Shown here: positions 44,918 to 61,899 of the stretch, one piece after another | How the letters are laid out: each line of letters begins with the position of its first letter | Numbering within the stretch: the first letter of the stretch is position 1 | From: Cycas panzhihuaensis | Taxonomy: Eukaryota; Cycadophyta | Direction: 5' to 3' | Assembly: GCA_023213395.1 (NCBI GenBank) | Contig: CM041465.1 | Coordinates: 39,005,741-39,069,740 of the forward strand | Length of the DNA: 64,000 bases | The notes under the pieces: generated by a model | The model's input: the letters and a program-made list of their open reading frames with translations, nothing else | Databases searched by the model: none | What the model was told of the DNA's origin: nothing | Translations under genes and position numbers: made by a program

Positions 44918-46371
44918 TGATACTAGAGTAAGGATTTAGAAGTAGATTTGTGAAGATATAAACGTTTGAAAACAAGGTTTCATAATGCTGTCTCAAAGCC
45001 ACATATATGGCCATACATAAAAGGTTGGAAGGATAACATTTGCCATTTATTGACTAGGATTAGAACACCCAAAAGGAAAGTTCAAAGCTAGAAGCCATAG
45101 TCCTCTCATTGTTTATGTTCTAAAGACCAATGAATAAAGTCCAAAGCAAATGCCATTGTTCTACTCTTTAATGTCATTATTCTAAGGTTGTTATTTGAAA
45201 ATGAAGATGTCCATCCTACCACAACCTCCTTAAAGTCCCCTTGTCACTCTTAAACATAGACAAGAAAAGAGAGCATCAATAGGAAGTTCAAAGTAGCTTG
45301 GTCCAGTAGGCATTCTAGTAGATACAAAACTAAAGGATAGACAGGTACATGATTAGTTTCCTTGCCCTCACACTGCGACCCACTATCTCTAACCTACACA
45401 CAGATGTAGTTGTCTAATACAAAAAAAAAAAAATGTAGATGCCACATCAGTAAAGATCTATAAATAAATGTGCTGCCTGACATGAATCCAAGTTATAAAT
45501 ATATAAACTGAAGACGCCAATATAGTCTTCACAAAGAGGTTAAAAAAAAAGTGTTAACTAATGATTAAATATTAAAGATATAGAGATGCCAAGGAAGCAA
45601 ACTGTCCCTTTGGAAAATGGAACATGTCTCATGTAGAGCATAAAAATTCTCTTAGTCTCCAGATCTTGCCATAAATCTACAGAAGAAATCAACACAAAAA
45701 AATCTGCCATTCTAGCTTGAATTTTAGTCCAAAATCTAGATATACCCTAAAGTTTAGGATAAATATTCTTGTTTTTTTCCCCAAATGGATGTTAAAAAAT
45801 ATTAAATTTGTTTAATCCATTTTTGCAAAGTTGCAAAATCTTATGATCTGCTTGAATCATATTTTGCGTTCACCACTATTTTTGTATTTTATTTTTTCTA
45901 ACATTTCAATTAAATTAAATAAAATTAAAATAAAATTTTATTTCTGCAATTTGCTAGCCCCCTTCCCAGCCAATCCCTAGTTATATGAGCCCCCCATATG
46001 ACCATATTCTAATATTGAAAGGGGCTTAAACTCTATTTCTTAGCCCCTCCAATTTTACAAAGGAGGTATATATATACTTTTGACCATAACTTCCTCATAC
46101 AGAGTTAGAATTCAGTTTTAGATGATACGTTAGATTCTTGGCTCAGACGCAAACATTTTAACTGGTTATTCAAGCCATTTGGATGCCATCTTAACCTACA
46201 AAATCTTGCTTGAATTCAAGATTTTGAACATAACTAGGTAAGTTAAGGTACATGATTTTAATTCAAAATTATCTTTACAATATTTTAAGATTATTACTTT
46301 AATTCAATATACATTAAATTATTTGATAAATTCATTGCTTAACTATATATTTTTTACATAATTATCAATTA

Positions 46372-46379
46372 TTTTATAT
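46372..46379. repeat. Target-site duplication of LINE, left (TTTTATAT)
   Basis: TTTTATAT lies next to the LINE's poly-A (poly-T on plus) and recurs at 48824-48831. Eight bases is within the range for L1-type insertions; low complexity lowers certainty. Confidence 0.55.
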
Positions 46380-48823
46380 AGTTTTTTTTTTAGGATATGG
46401 TTTAAATAGATGAGGGGGTTTAGAATGGGACCCCAACCTCTTTACACAATTTTCCCAAAAGGCCCCCCAAGGTACCATGATAAGCACATGACCTAACTAA
46501 AAACTCCATACGCTAATCTTACTAATAATCCCCCTTCCATTAATAAGCCCAACAATTGTCTCAGTAGTTGCCACAACATGTCCAGTGGCTAGCACTAATT
46601 ACTATCTGGGGCTGATGCCCTCTAATTCCTTCCTAGCTAGACCCAAAATCTCTTCTAGGAACATATCCCTCCATAACTCATTTTTTTTAGCTTGGACCCC
46701 CTAGTTGGCTAACCTATCAATAACTCCATTGCCTTCCCTATAAGTATGGTTAATATGTATATTAATTCTTCCTATTAGAGACTCCTTAACATCATTTATC
46801 AAAGCTCTATATCTTAAGTCTGATTTCACTTCCCCTTTAATAAGTTTTATCACATTCAATGAATCCACTTCAAGGATAACTCTGTCATGGTCATTTAAGG
46901 ATATCATCTCTACAACTTTGCATATAGCCTCCATCTCAGCTCAATGGTTAGTTTGGGGCCTGTAATAATCCATGAAGACCCATATCACCTTCCCATCGGT
47001 ATTTTTGTAGATCCCACCTCAACCCACTTCCCCAGGATTGCCTTTACTGTGCCATCAAAATTTACTTTCACTAAGATTTCTAGGGGAGGATCCTATTTAC
47101 ACTGCCCTTTTTATCTCATTTTGATTTTGGGGTATATTGTCACTTTTACAATATCTTCCCTTCCTTAGGAGGCAAAGAATTCTCCTCCTCCTCCTTTAGA
47201 GTCTCTCTCGAGGTCCCAAAGATCATCGCAAAGAGCTTAACTTCATCCATGTGTTTTCCTTAGAAGATTCTTCTATTCCTCTCTTTTCAGAGGTTCCACA
47301 TCATCATTGGCATCACTGTGATCCATAAGAACTTCAAGGCTTTACTCCTAAAGGGGCAGGGCTAGGAGGTAGTGATAACCCTCACTATACCTAGGAGAAC
47401 CCATTCAATACCAAAAATATTCCACAATGACTTCCATACCTCCCTAGAATAGGGATAATGTAGCAATATGTGGTCAAGGGACTCCTCCTTAGACTTGCAT
47501 AATATGCATTTACTCACCAACACAAACCCTCTTTTCTTGAGATTATCCCTGGTTAGGATTTTATTCTTTAAACAAAGCCACTAGAAAATGGCAACCTTAG
47601 GAATTAATTCTAGTCTTCAGATACTCGCAAGCACTTTATTACCAATGAGGCCTTTTTTTGAAAGAAGAAACATGTATCCTGTCTTAACTGAATATTTCCC
47701 AGAGGGGGTTCTAGGCCAAACCATAGCATCCTCCTTAGGGAACCTAGGAATGTAACTTTTAACTAACTTGTTTCTCAGGGCAATAATTTGGTCCTTTCCT
47801 CCATTATCAGAGGAAAAATCCTCAAAGCTTCTCTAGATCTTTGAGCCATCACAACGTTCCCAATAATCTTTCACTTTTCTCCCATAGATCCTCTCATAGG
47901 TATTATGAATCAAGCATAAAGAGGGTCTCTCCTTCAACTGAGGCCTCCCACACCAAACATCATTCCAGAGATTTATTTTCTCACAATTCCCTAGGCTCCA
48001 CTAGACTCCCACTGCAAGCATCTTCCTCATATGAATGAGGCTTCTCTAAATCACCAAGTCACCCTTGCCTAAGAGGTCATCCCTTAGGTATGTTTTACCC
48101 TTGAGATATTTTTGTATCATGATTCTACACTATATTTTGTTTTCCTCCTTAAATAAGCTCCAACTAAGCTTTGCCACTAAAGCCTTGTTGAAGCAAGCTA
48201 TATCTTTCATATTTAGGCCTCCTACCCATTTAGGAAGATAAACTTTCTCCCAAGCTATGAGGTAAATCCTATCCCTATTCTCCACTCTCAACCACAGGAA
48301 CCTCTTTTGAATGGATTCAAGGTCTCTAATAATTTTGATCGAGCATCTGAATAAAGACATCATGTAAGTTGGAATACTCTGTAGAGATGCAGTCAACAAT
48401 TGTAATTTCCCTGTTTAGCTTAATAGGGCCCCTTTCCATCCTGCCAGCTTCCTCTGGACCTAATTAATAATAGGGTTCCAAAGCTCCTTCTCCATTTTCC
48501 CCACAAAGAGGGGCATTGCTAAATACAAGGTAGGGAGATTTTGAATGGGCATTCCCAAAATTCTACTAATAGACCCTTGGGTTCTTACCAAGGTGTTTAA
48601 GAAGAAGATACTATTTTTATTGAGGTTAATTATATGGTTTATTGCCTTCTCAAACCTAGCTAACTCATATTTAATAACTCTAGCCTCTGTAATTACAACC
48701 CTGCCTAAAAGGATATTATTATCCACAAAATGCCGATGGACAATATTACCCATGCCCGAAGTAGGCTTTAATCCCAAAATCTTTCCTGTCCTCCTAGCAA
48801 CCTCCAAGGCCCTCCCCAGTTGC
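46380..48823 (-). mobile_element. 5'-truncated L1-type LINE, inserted in element K
   Basis: A non-LTR retrotransposon fragment on the minus strand: RT C-terminal part, zf-RVT domain, C-terminal RNase H, short 3' UTR and a terminal poly-A (T10 at 46382-46391 on plus). It begins inside RT, as usual for incomplete reverse transcription. The flanking TTTTATAT supports target-primed insertion. Confidence 0.85.
46620..48823 (-). pseudogene. LINE ORF2 C-terminal part: RT, zf-RVT, RNase H; broken
   Basis: From the truncation: GNIVHRHFVDNNILLG (the RT catalytic box, here FVDN with the second Asp lost), INLNKNSIFFLNT, then the L1 thumb region KLAGWKGALLS (Trp-Lys-rich) and LQSIPTYMMSLFRCS. IQKRFLWLRVENRDRIYLIA and WEKVYLPKWVGGLNMKDIAC follow (48310-48200). 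The zf-RVT region shows KVAIF, WLCLKNKILTRDNLKKRGF and CILCKSKEESLDHILLHYP (47600-47460). The C-terminal RNase H (RVT_3 type) has AEMEAICKVVEMI and VILEVDSLNVIKLIKG (46940-46840) and stops near 46620. Several stops and frame changes. Confidence 0.85.
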
Positions 48824-49610
48824 TTTTATATGCCATAATAACTTATCCATCATTATTTATGGTCAAGATTAGGTACATGACTTAACCATTTCACCATAAA
48901 GTTTGCTTTTCATTCAAAATAACCAATATGTAGAATCAGAACAAATTATCATCGAAGTTCATGCTAGAACATCTCCTTCGAAAAAGAAAGAATAAACATA
49001 GATATTTTGCAAGTCAATTATTATGGGTAGTTCTTACAAAGGATTAGACTAATCATGTATACAATACTTTAATTCTCAATGTAAATGTTACATAGTTAGT
49101 TTTCATCCTTCAAAGACTAATGATGAAACTTAGCTTATCTCTCTTTCCAAAGATTGATGAATTGAATAATATTTTTGTTCCAATACTTGTCTCTTTTTCT
49201 CTCTTTTACCAATGATTTGGAAGAGATCTCCCACAAAGTCTTTAGTGTTGATTTCGGCCAACTAGCCATCATCTTAAATCATTGTAATAACTAAATAAAT
49301 AGATGTTTCTCTTTATCTCAGGTTGATAAATTAAAATATCTCCTATATAGATAAGACACATTCAATGAAAGTTGACCATAATGGGCTTAATTATTCTGAA
49401 GATAGTATATCAGTAGATCTGTTGGCCATTGGCTTGAATAATGTAAACATTAGTGAGAATCCAATGCTCCGAAAACCTAAGGGTTTCTTTGCAAGGTTCA
49501 TCCATAGAGGGTGAGTCAGGGCCTAAGATCAGGCTAAAGGACGTAGTCAATGGACAACAGGTGAATATTAGAACAAGAATATAAAGATTAATTTTAATAA
49601 TATATTATGG
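48824..49610. other. Right internal part of element K
   Basis: Begins with the right LINE duplication (TTTTATAT, 48824-48831). No coding domain recognised on either strand. Confidence 0.5.
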
Positions 49611-49626
49611 GTCCACTTTGATACCA
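49611..49626 (-). other. Primer binding site of element K
   Basis: TGGTATCAAAGTGGAC on the minus strand, directly after the LTR end GTTCAACA. It is an iMet-type PBS with small changes and sets K's orientation. Confidence 0.8.
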
Positions 49627-49869
49627 TGTTGAACATGTAAATCCATATAAAACCATAAAAGATAAGAGACAATAAAATTTGTGGGAAATGATCATCTCTG
49701 ATTATTATGATAGGTACACAACATACTTATAATACATTATCATCTCATGATTATTTAACCATATATGAGAACCATTATAACTACTACATTAATTAGTGAT
49801 ACTAACTTAAATTTAATAAATGAGTTAAGAGGGTCTCCTAGCATTACATAATTGAACATTATTCTAATA
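49627..49869 (-). repeat. 5' LTR of element K
   Basis: On the plus strand TGTTGAACATGTAAATCC to ATTCTAATA (CA changed to TA). It is collinear with 44266-44509. Confidence 0.85.
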
Positions 49870-49874
49870 AAAAT
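49870..49874. repeat. Target-site duplication of element K, right (AAAAT)
   Basis: One transition from GAAAT at 44261-44265. Integrase coding of J resumes here. Confidence 0.65.
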
Positions 49875-51080
49875 CTCGTTACTAGTAATGTTCATAGTCA
49901 CTCCTAGCTGGACATGCAAACTAATATAGGACTACCAAAGTGACCCTCTCTCTTAGAAGATATTTAAGGAGATTAAAAACCAAGAAGACACTAAGTATGA
50001 GCTATGGGAAGATTTAATTCTATAGAGGGGAGAAACACTTATTCCAGGCTCCTCCAAGCTAAAGGAAAAACTATTAAAGGAATCTCACTCCATCCCAAGT
50101 GTAAGACATACGAGAATCTATAAAACCTATGATAGGATATGGAGCTCATTCATTTAGAAGGGAATGAAAACTAATGTTCTCAAATTCATAGCAAAATATG
50201 ACTCTTTTCAAAGGAATAAGAGTGAGAACATAAAAAGTCTTATATTACTTGAACCTTTACTCATCTCATGATAGAAATAGAAAGAAATATTAATGGACTT
50301 CATCATAAGTCTACCAAAGTTAGAAGGTAAAGATGCTATTTTTATGGTTATCAATTGGCTTCCAAAATACATGCATTTCTAGGGAATACAATCCATAGAC
50401 ATGCAAGCCAAGTAGTAAAAATATTCATAAAAGAAATAGGTCAATTGCATAATCTCCCCAAGGTTATAATTAGCAATTGTAATCCAAAGTTTATGAGCCA
50501 TTTCTATTAGGACTTGTTGAAATCAATTGGGATAAAACTATCCATGAGCATGACATATCACTTACAAATGGACAAATAAATAGAAACTGTGAATAAATGC
50601 TTAGAAGGATACTTATAGAATTTCACCTCTGATAAATAATAGTTATGGCAGAAATGGCTCGATCTACTCAAATGGTGGTATAATACCATGTACTATATAA
50701 CAATAAAGATGACTCCGTTTTAGGTGCTCTATGGTTTTGAGCCAGCATCATTTCTTACATAGACCAAGATATCATACATACAAATGGTTTGAGAACAACA
50801 AGAACAAATAGACCATACACTCTGAATACTAAAAGATAATCTAAACATAGAGAGAAATTGAATGAAGTAACTAGAATATTGACACAAGTCAGAGAGATCT
50901 TTCTCAGTAGGTGACTAGGTTTTTTTAAGACTCTAACCATATAAGCAATCGATGATAAGACCAACTAGTAAACAAAAGCTAGCCCCCTAAATTTTTAGAC
51001 CATACTAGATCCTCAACAAGATTAAAGAAGTATCTTAGCAATTGTTATTACCATAAGGAAGTCATATTCATGATGTTTTT
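49870..51080 (+). pseudogene. Integrase of element J, broken
   Basis: Gypsy integrase in J downstream of K. The zinc-binding part reads LIPGSSKLKEKLLKESHSIP and YDRIWSSFIQKGMK (about 50040-50175), with His and Cys positions worn. The core begins ILMDFIISLPKLEGKDAIFM (about 50288-50350), holding the first Asp. The second Asp and Glu segment (50470-50580) is degraded. The C-terminal part has the SHIHDVFYISFIK motif (about 51058-51100), usual just before the chromodomain. Confidence 0.8.
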
Positions 51081-51114
51081 TATATATCATTTATTAAATA
51101 AAAAAATGGGGAAA

Positions 51115-51290
51115 TGATCATGTCACAAATCATGATCCTAGAATTGGATAAAGAAGAAAAGATCATTTTAGAACCTGAGAGAATTATAAATATTTGAGCG
51201 AAACAATTATATTATAGGGAAATAAGGGAGTATCTCATAAAATGGAAGATCTTAGATTTAGAAGATACCACATGAGAATCAAAATAATGG
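51115..51290 (+). pseudogene. Chromodomain at the integrase C-terminus of element J
   Basis: EPERIINI (stop) AKQLYYREIREYLIKWKILD then LEDTT at about 51173-51275 matches the chromodomain of plant chromovirus integrases (R-x-I-x-x-Y-L-V-K-W-K pattern). In the family this domain steers integration, often to heterochromatin. A TAG or TGA replaces the Trp/Arg codons at two places. Confidence 0.78.
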
Positions 51291-51299
51291 ATTAATTGG

Positions 51300-55861
<4,562 letters not shown>

Positions 55862-55880
55862 CTATACCCTTAGTAATAAA
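55862..55880 (-). other. Polypurine tract region of element B
   Basis: On the minus strand TTACTAAGGGTATAG lies directly before the LTR and aligns with GCTACCTAGGGGGCAG of element A. Confidence 0.5.
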
Positions 55881-57230
55881 ATCTCATCACTCTAGAGCGT
55901 CAAATGATGATGAATGTTGGCAACACAAATGGCATCGATAGGAAAGATATTTAAGAAGCGAATGTGTTGATAACCAAGGCGGGTAACAGGTACTATAACA
56001 TATGCATGAATGGAGAGAAAGCATGTGTCATGAGGAAGGGGGAGAGATATGGCTCAATCAACCCTCCAGGTGTGGGACCCTAGATCCAAAATATATGCAA
56101 TCGAGGATAAAAGGAGCAACCTAGAGGAATGCCCTCGATAGTACACCTGAATGGGTAATAAGACCTAGGGGAATGAGATGGGTTTGAAACCTAAAGACAT
56201 AACTTAGGAGAATGAGGGGATGCCTCATAACTCTAAGATAGGACAATAACTAAATAAAGAAGGAGGGTTTCAGTCACCATAGTTTGGCCTCGTTAGCAGC
56301 CACCGTTTGGAGGCAAAGAGAAGTAAAGGTCAGCCGGAGCAAGGCCTAGACCTCACAGTAGGTTAGGAGGAACCTCAAGAGAGCTTGAGCCCTAAGTGAG
56401 AGAGCTAGGTAACTTGAGGAGAATATACAATGATAGTATCACATCGCCTGGGCCCTGAGCAAGAAAGCTAGGTAGCATGAGGGGAATACACCATGATAGC
56501 AACATACTACTTGGGTAATTTTGCATTATAGTTCTGATGAAAGGAAAGCTTCTGACCTATAGGGGATTCTATACTGTACATGTATGATTATACATCCTCT
56601 TTTTAAGGATTTTAGCTTATTAGGGCACATTTCACTTATATATATTATACTACTATTAATCATTATATATATATATATATATAGAAAGATGAGAAGCATA
56701 TTAGCACCCCATTTTAATATGGACTGTTGACATATTTTGATTATTATATATGTATGAATGCACAGATGTATGATGTAGATATATAAATCTGTATAAATTT
56801 TGTTTTGTTACATCATTTATTTGTCACATTTCAGTTTTAAAGTCCATCCTGAGCACACATAATCACTAGATAGATAACCAAACTTTCATGGTACCGGGAG
56901 GGGAAAGATCATGTACCCCTAAAAAGGAACGTAGCAATCCAAGACTAGAAAGAAAGATAAGATGAGTACATATGGCCTAAGGATCTTATGAAAGGACAAA
57001 AGAAACCCCATTTTCTGAAGGGATACATGAGATCTTTAGAAGGGAGGCACAACCATCCTAGCAACTAATGTGTTTATCACAGAACTTGAAGGTACATCAT
57101 ACACCCAATGAGGGTATTGGTTGAGGCAATCAAATGGTAGTTATGGCTCATTTTGAAGCAAGGGATTGGCTTCCTTTCTACTTGGAAGGAAAGGATTAGC
57201 CATAAAATTTATTTAGGAACTTATCATTTA
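55881..57230 (-). other. 3' spacer of element B, lacking antisense gene and aRNH
   Basis: The parts near the PPT (to about 56300) and near integrase (57130-57230) align with the outer parts of A's 10.1-15.0 kb region. The middle, about 3.6 kb in A with the antisense gene and second RNase H, is not here. A short (TA)n lies at about 56665-56683. The piece 56560-56900 is AT-rich and unassigned. Confidence 0.65.
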
Positions 57231-58330
57231 TGGCTTTATCGTACTCGATGCACTCTAACATGGTTATCCTATATGTGACATTATCGAGCCTTTCAAGGAT
57301 GACAAATGGCCTACCCATTTGGGGCCAAATTTAGATAGGCAATTATAAAGGTACTCTAGCTTGAGGACTTGGTGCCCAGGATTCAAGGGGTGAAGACGTA
57401 GACATTTGTCATATGTCCTTTGCGCCCTCACCTTGGATGCTAGGTTAGCTTGGTATGTAGCCAAGCATCTTTTATTCAAGGCCTCAAGGTTAAGGAGGTA
57501 GGCCTAACAATGACATTCCTCGTCAAACTCTTTAAGCGATACACTTAAAGAGAGGTTCTCGACCTGTAAAGGCAAAACTGCTTCAGTTCCATAGACTAAG
57601 GAGAAAGGCGTCATCCCAGTGGAAGTATGGATCAAAGTTCAATAGGCCTATAGAGTTGAGTAAAGCTAGATGTGCCAGTCCCTTTGAGATTAGGAAACAA
57701 TTTTCTTTAAGATGCTGATTAGGGTTTAATTAAAATATTCAATTTAGCCATTGGCTTGAGCATAGTAAGGAGATAAGGTCTTATGAGAGATCTTAAATTT
57801 CTCAAAAAGCTCATCCATCTTCTTATTATAAAAAGGAGTCCTTTTATCTATGATGAGGACATCTAGACCTCCAAATTGATAGATAATTTGAGGACATACG
57901 AAGGTGGAAATCAACTTATTGGTTGTAGAAGACAATAGTATAATTTCAGCCCATTTAGTGAAGATAAATTTATGTTGAGTTGAGAAAGGAGGAGTAATAG
58001 CTCTAATTAGATCCAATCCCTATTAGGATAAGGGCCATGGGGATACAACATGTAATGCCTTAGAGGGCTAATGGATAACATTAGCATGCTCTTGGCATTT
58101 GTGACAACATTGCACATAGGCATGGGCTTCCTTGAACAAGGATGGCTAATAGTATCCCATACGAAGGATTCTCTTGGCCATGGATTAGCCTCCAAAGTGG
58201 CCCCCATAAATACCACTATGGCACTCATGGAGAATCTGTTCAGTCTCCTTGGGATTAAGGTAATAGAGGAGAACACCATCAAAGGACTGGTTATATAATA
58301 CAACCTATATGAGGAAGTATTGTTAAGTGA
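57231..58330 (-). pseudogene. Integrase of element B, broken
   Basis: The same integrase as in A. The zinc-binding region has ESFVWDTISHPCSRK-type frames shifted around 58200. The core begins MDLIRAITPPFSTQHKFIF (first Asp at about 58011), then LDVLIIDKRTPFYNKKMDEL (second Asp) and QANG then a stop and IEYFN (Glu). The C-terminal part at 57479-57264 reads ASKVRAQRTYDKCLRLHPLN and KFGPKWVGH. Stops and frameshifts disable it. Confidence 0.85.
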
Positions 58331-58399
58331 TAGCCCTAATATGCGACTTCATCTTATCATTAGCATTAGCTGGGTATTGTTGTTGAGTAAGGTATTATA

Positions 58400-59800
58400 T
58401 GATGTCCCCATACCATTTGTTATCAACTAATAGATAGGGGGATGGATTCTAGAGAGCTAGTATGGGCTCATCTGCTAATAAATCATTAATTGGGACCCTA
58501 AGAGAATTAGGGATGGGGGCATTAGCTAACTACTCCATGATGATCATCCCCTTCTTAGACTTCATGTTAATGATTCTAAGGTTATATTCTTGAAGGAGGA
58601 TATCCTATTTGCTTACCATTCCCATCAAGTCTGACTGAGTCAAGAGATATCTTAATGGATTAGATTGGATGATCATATGAGTAGTGTTTCCTAAGAGGTA
58701 GTGCCTAAATTTCTTAGTAATGTGGACTAATTCTTAGCACTCCTTTTCGATTGGCAGGTAGTTTAACTCTGTTGCCACCAATATGAAACTAATGAAATAG
58801 ATGGTCCTTTAAGTTTTAGATCATGTTCTTGGGTTGACATAGCTCCTAAGTATTCATTAGTCATCGAAGTGTATAAGATAAAAGGACAGTCAAAGATGGG
58901 AGGGCCCAGTATAGAGGTGGCTACAAGAGTCTGCTTGAGCTCTTGGAACACCTCTTGAGCCTTAGGAGATTAGATGAATTGGGTTCCCTTCTTCAACAAA
59001 TTAGTTAAGTGTTTGGTATTTATAGCAAAATTTGCCAAAAATAATCTCAAGAATCCCAATCTCCCTAAGAATGACTTAATTTGTCATTAAGTTCTTATGG
59101 GAGGTATCTTGACAATGGATTTAACCTTGTTGGGGTCAATTTGGATTCCTTCTTTAGAAACAAGGAAGCCTAAGAGTTTGCCAACTATCACCATAAAATG
59201 TATTTAAGTAGGTTTAAGCTGACACGATACTTGCAACACCTTATGAAGATAGCTCTAAGGTTTGTGGGATGATTAGCCCTCTTATAAGAGAGGCCCATCA
59301 TGTCATCCATAAAAACTTTAAGGGTTTTATTTATAAGATCATGAAAAATAAACTGCATTACCCTTTGGTAGGTGGCACTTGCATTCTTTAATCCAAAGGA
59401 CATTACCCTATAGGTAAATGTTCCCCATAGAGTAGTGAAGGTCATCTTATGAAAATCTTTGGGAGATATTTGAATTTGGTTATAACCAGAGAAGCTATCT
59501 ATTAAAGACATGACTTTATAGTTAGTGGTTTGATCAATAATTTAATCGATAAATGGGAGGGGGAAGTTATCCTTAGGATAAGCATTATTGATATCTTAGA
59601 AATCAACACAAATCCTAATCGTCCCCTTCTTTTTCGCGATACGCATAATGTTAGAGACCCACTTGGGGTAATCGATGGAAGTGATATGTCCTATATCTAA
59701 CAACTTTTCCACTTCGATTTTAATATCAATTGATAGCTAAGGATGTAAAAGGCATTACTTTTGCTGCACAGGATGAGCACCCTGGATGGTAGTGAGGTTG
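58400..59800 (-). pseudogene. RT and RNase H of element B, broken
   Basis: RT at 59511-59188 is open: SLIDSFSGYNQIQISPKDF, LKNASATYQRVMQFIFHDL and VFMDDMMGLS with the catalytic FMDD intact. This copy keeps Gln where A has stops. Upstream the segment around 59640 fits KKNGTIRI. RNase H is at 58951-58763 (FDCPFILYTSMTNEYLGAMS) and further left in broken frames. Confidence 0.87.
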
Positions 59801-61280
59801 TGGGTGACAATGTTAGGATCTATACCCTTTATATCCAAGTAATCCCATGTAAAAATTCCACAAAATTCTTAGACTAATAGGGTGTATTCCTTCATCTCTT
59901 AGGGAGAGCACTATGCCCTAACCTTGATGACCATGGCAGGGAGAAGGACAATGTCCTTAGTTGCCCCTATGCACATGGTGTTTCATTCCTCAAAGTGATG
60001 GGAAGCTTGGTTAATTGGAGGGAGAAGGAGACTGTCTGGTTGGTTTAGGTCAACAAGGGATGACCTAAGAGCCAAACATTTCTGGAAACTGAGCCTCTAG
60101 TGGCTAGAAGATAAATTAAGTATGGAACCTACTAGGTGCTCTGATAAGACATTTCCATTCTTAAAGAAATGTATCTCATGGATAGTCTTACTTAACGGGA
60201 ATAGAGGAGGAGGCATGGGGATGACAGGCCTATAACGGCTAACCCACCACTCCACATAATCAAAGGACTCTTCAAAGGATTTTAAGGGTAACCTCTTATA
60301 CCACTACACCCTCCCCTATGGAGGGGGAAGCTAGCTAGGATCAGGGTCACAGACAATGGCCTTATCGTATGATAAGAGAGACTCCTTATCATTGTAATCT
60401 ATGAGGGATGGAGAGGATTGGGGAGTACGAGTTTACCGGATAGGTTGGGGGTCTATGCACATGATGAGGTTGATGGTGCATGGATCTTGGGATGAAGTAA
60501 GAGAGGCATTATCCTCATAATGGGTTATAGGTCGAGATGTAGGACATTGAGAAAGGTGAGAGGGATACCCCCTTCACGCATTCATGAGGGATATGGGATG
60601 GAGAGGATCCTTGCCATCGTCATTAGACTCTTAGTCACTCTTGACAATGAGGTACCCATAACGCCCAATACTAATAGGGGTGAAATAGATTAAGATAGAT
60701 GATGAGGGATGCATGTCCTATCCTTCTTAGGTGTTTTGAACACCAATAGAGCAAGTGATTGATGGGGTGGATGGATCCTCAACCACATCAGTTGACCCAA
60801 AGATTGCCTGGCAAGGTTGGTGAGGTGGTCGACCAAGGGGAGGCTCCTAAAGGATGACCTTCATTCATCCTTCATGAACAAATTTAAGTTGTACCTATAT
60901 AGAAGAATAAATTGCTCCTATTTGGTCAAGTTACATGCATCGTAATAAGAGGTTATAGTCTACATCTATGTTAAGGACTATAATATCTATTTGGATGATC
61001 TTATGCTCTAGGGTAAGGGGATCAACACCATTCCTAAGGGTACCTTCTTACTACCATCATATCCTTAGCACCGCCATTGGACTAGTTCAAGAGCCCTTAT
61101 CCCTAGCTCCTCTACCATATGAATCGATATGGCATTAATTAAGGAACTATTATCTACAACAATCCTTTTTAGGGTAAAATCAGGGGTGTCTATATTAATG
61201 GTGAAATTGTAGTGCCACTAATGTTTCCTTTCACTACTAGGAGGGAGATCCCTAGGGTCAAAAGTGATAAGGGGTCCCCC
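59801..61280 (-). pseudogene. Protease and linker of element B, broken
   Basis: On the minus strand RIVVDNSSLINAISIHMV at about 61175-61120 is the protease active-site region, aligned with A's IVDNGSSVNAMPL. Here it reads D-N-S. The rest is the acidic linker toward RT, as in A, with no other domain recognised. Confidence 0.7.
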
Positions 61281-61899
61281 ACTCGAGGTGGTATCTACCA
61301 AGTGAACTAGGGCATCCTCTTCACCTAAAGCCTCAAGGAGGAGGGTTCATTGCTTAGGGAAATTTTGCAAGATATCCATCATAGATATACCTGTGGCTAT
61401 AATATAAAGTTCTTCAACAATAGAAAGGTCTTTTCCTTCCCAGTAGGTTGGGGGAGTACTCTTCAAAAATCATATTACTCAAGATGGACTGGAATGGTCT
61501 TGGAGATCACAAGGATCTTCATAGGTATATTACCCTGAGAAGGGTTTTGTTGAGAGGTAAAGGCTTCGACAACCTCCTTCACTACTTGAGACCTTGTAAC
61601 ATGGTACAAGAGGGTAGTCTTAAGTATCTTAATCACTCTCTTCCCCTTATTTTTGGGTTGAGAGGATGATGGGTGTTGAGATATAAGGCTAAGTATAGTG
61701 GTTGGTTCCTATGACACCTTCCCCTTTGCTTAGTCGAAAGAGGGCTTAGGGGATCATCCCCTATTCCTTGCCCTCCTATTTTGAGTGAGTTAATCTTGTA
61801 CCCCATGGTTAGGAAATGGATCCCTATGGATATGATAGTCTAAATTGGATTGGAAGCCCTTTTAGAGGAGTCCTCATAGTGTGGCACAAGCTTAGAGTG

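Larger units (their letters stand above)
44510..46379. other. Left internal part of element K, with an embedded LTR-like segment
   Basis: Non-coding. Apart from 44720-44917 no feature is recognised. It contains a plus-strand A13 run at 45421-45433 and other A-runs, of no clear meaning. Confidence 0.5.
44266..49869 (-). mobile_element. LTR element K (minus strand), inserted in element J
   Basis: Two LTRs of 244 and 243 bp, an iMet-like PBS on the minus strand at the right end and a near-perfect 5-bp duplication define K. Its own internal DNA, once the LINE is removed, is about 2.7 kb with no recognisable gag or pol, so it looks non-autonomous or badly decayed. It lies between RNase H and integrase of J. 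Confidence 0.83.

Noticed and set aside
45421-45433. A13 run as a poly-A tail of a plus-strand retroposon
   Set aside because: No upstream LINE or SINE body and no duplication around it was found.
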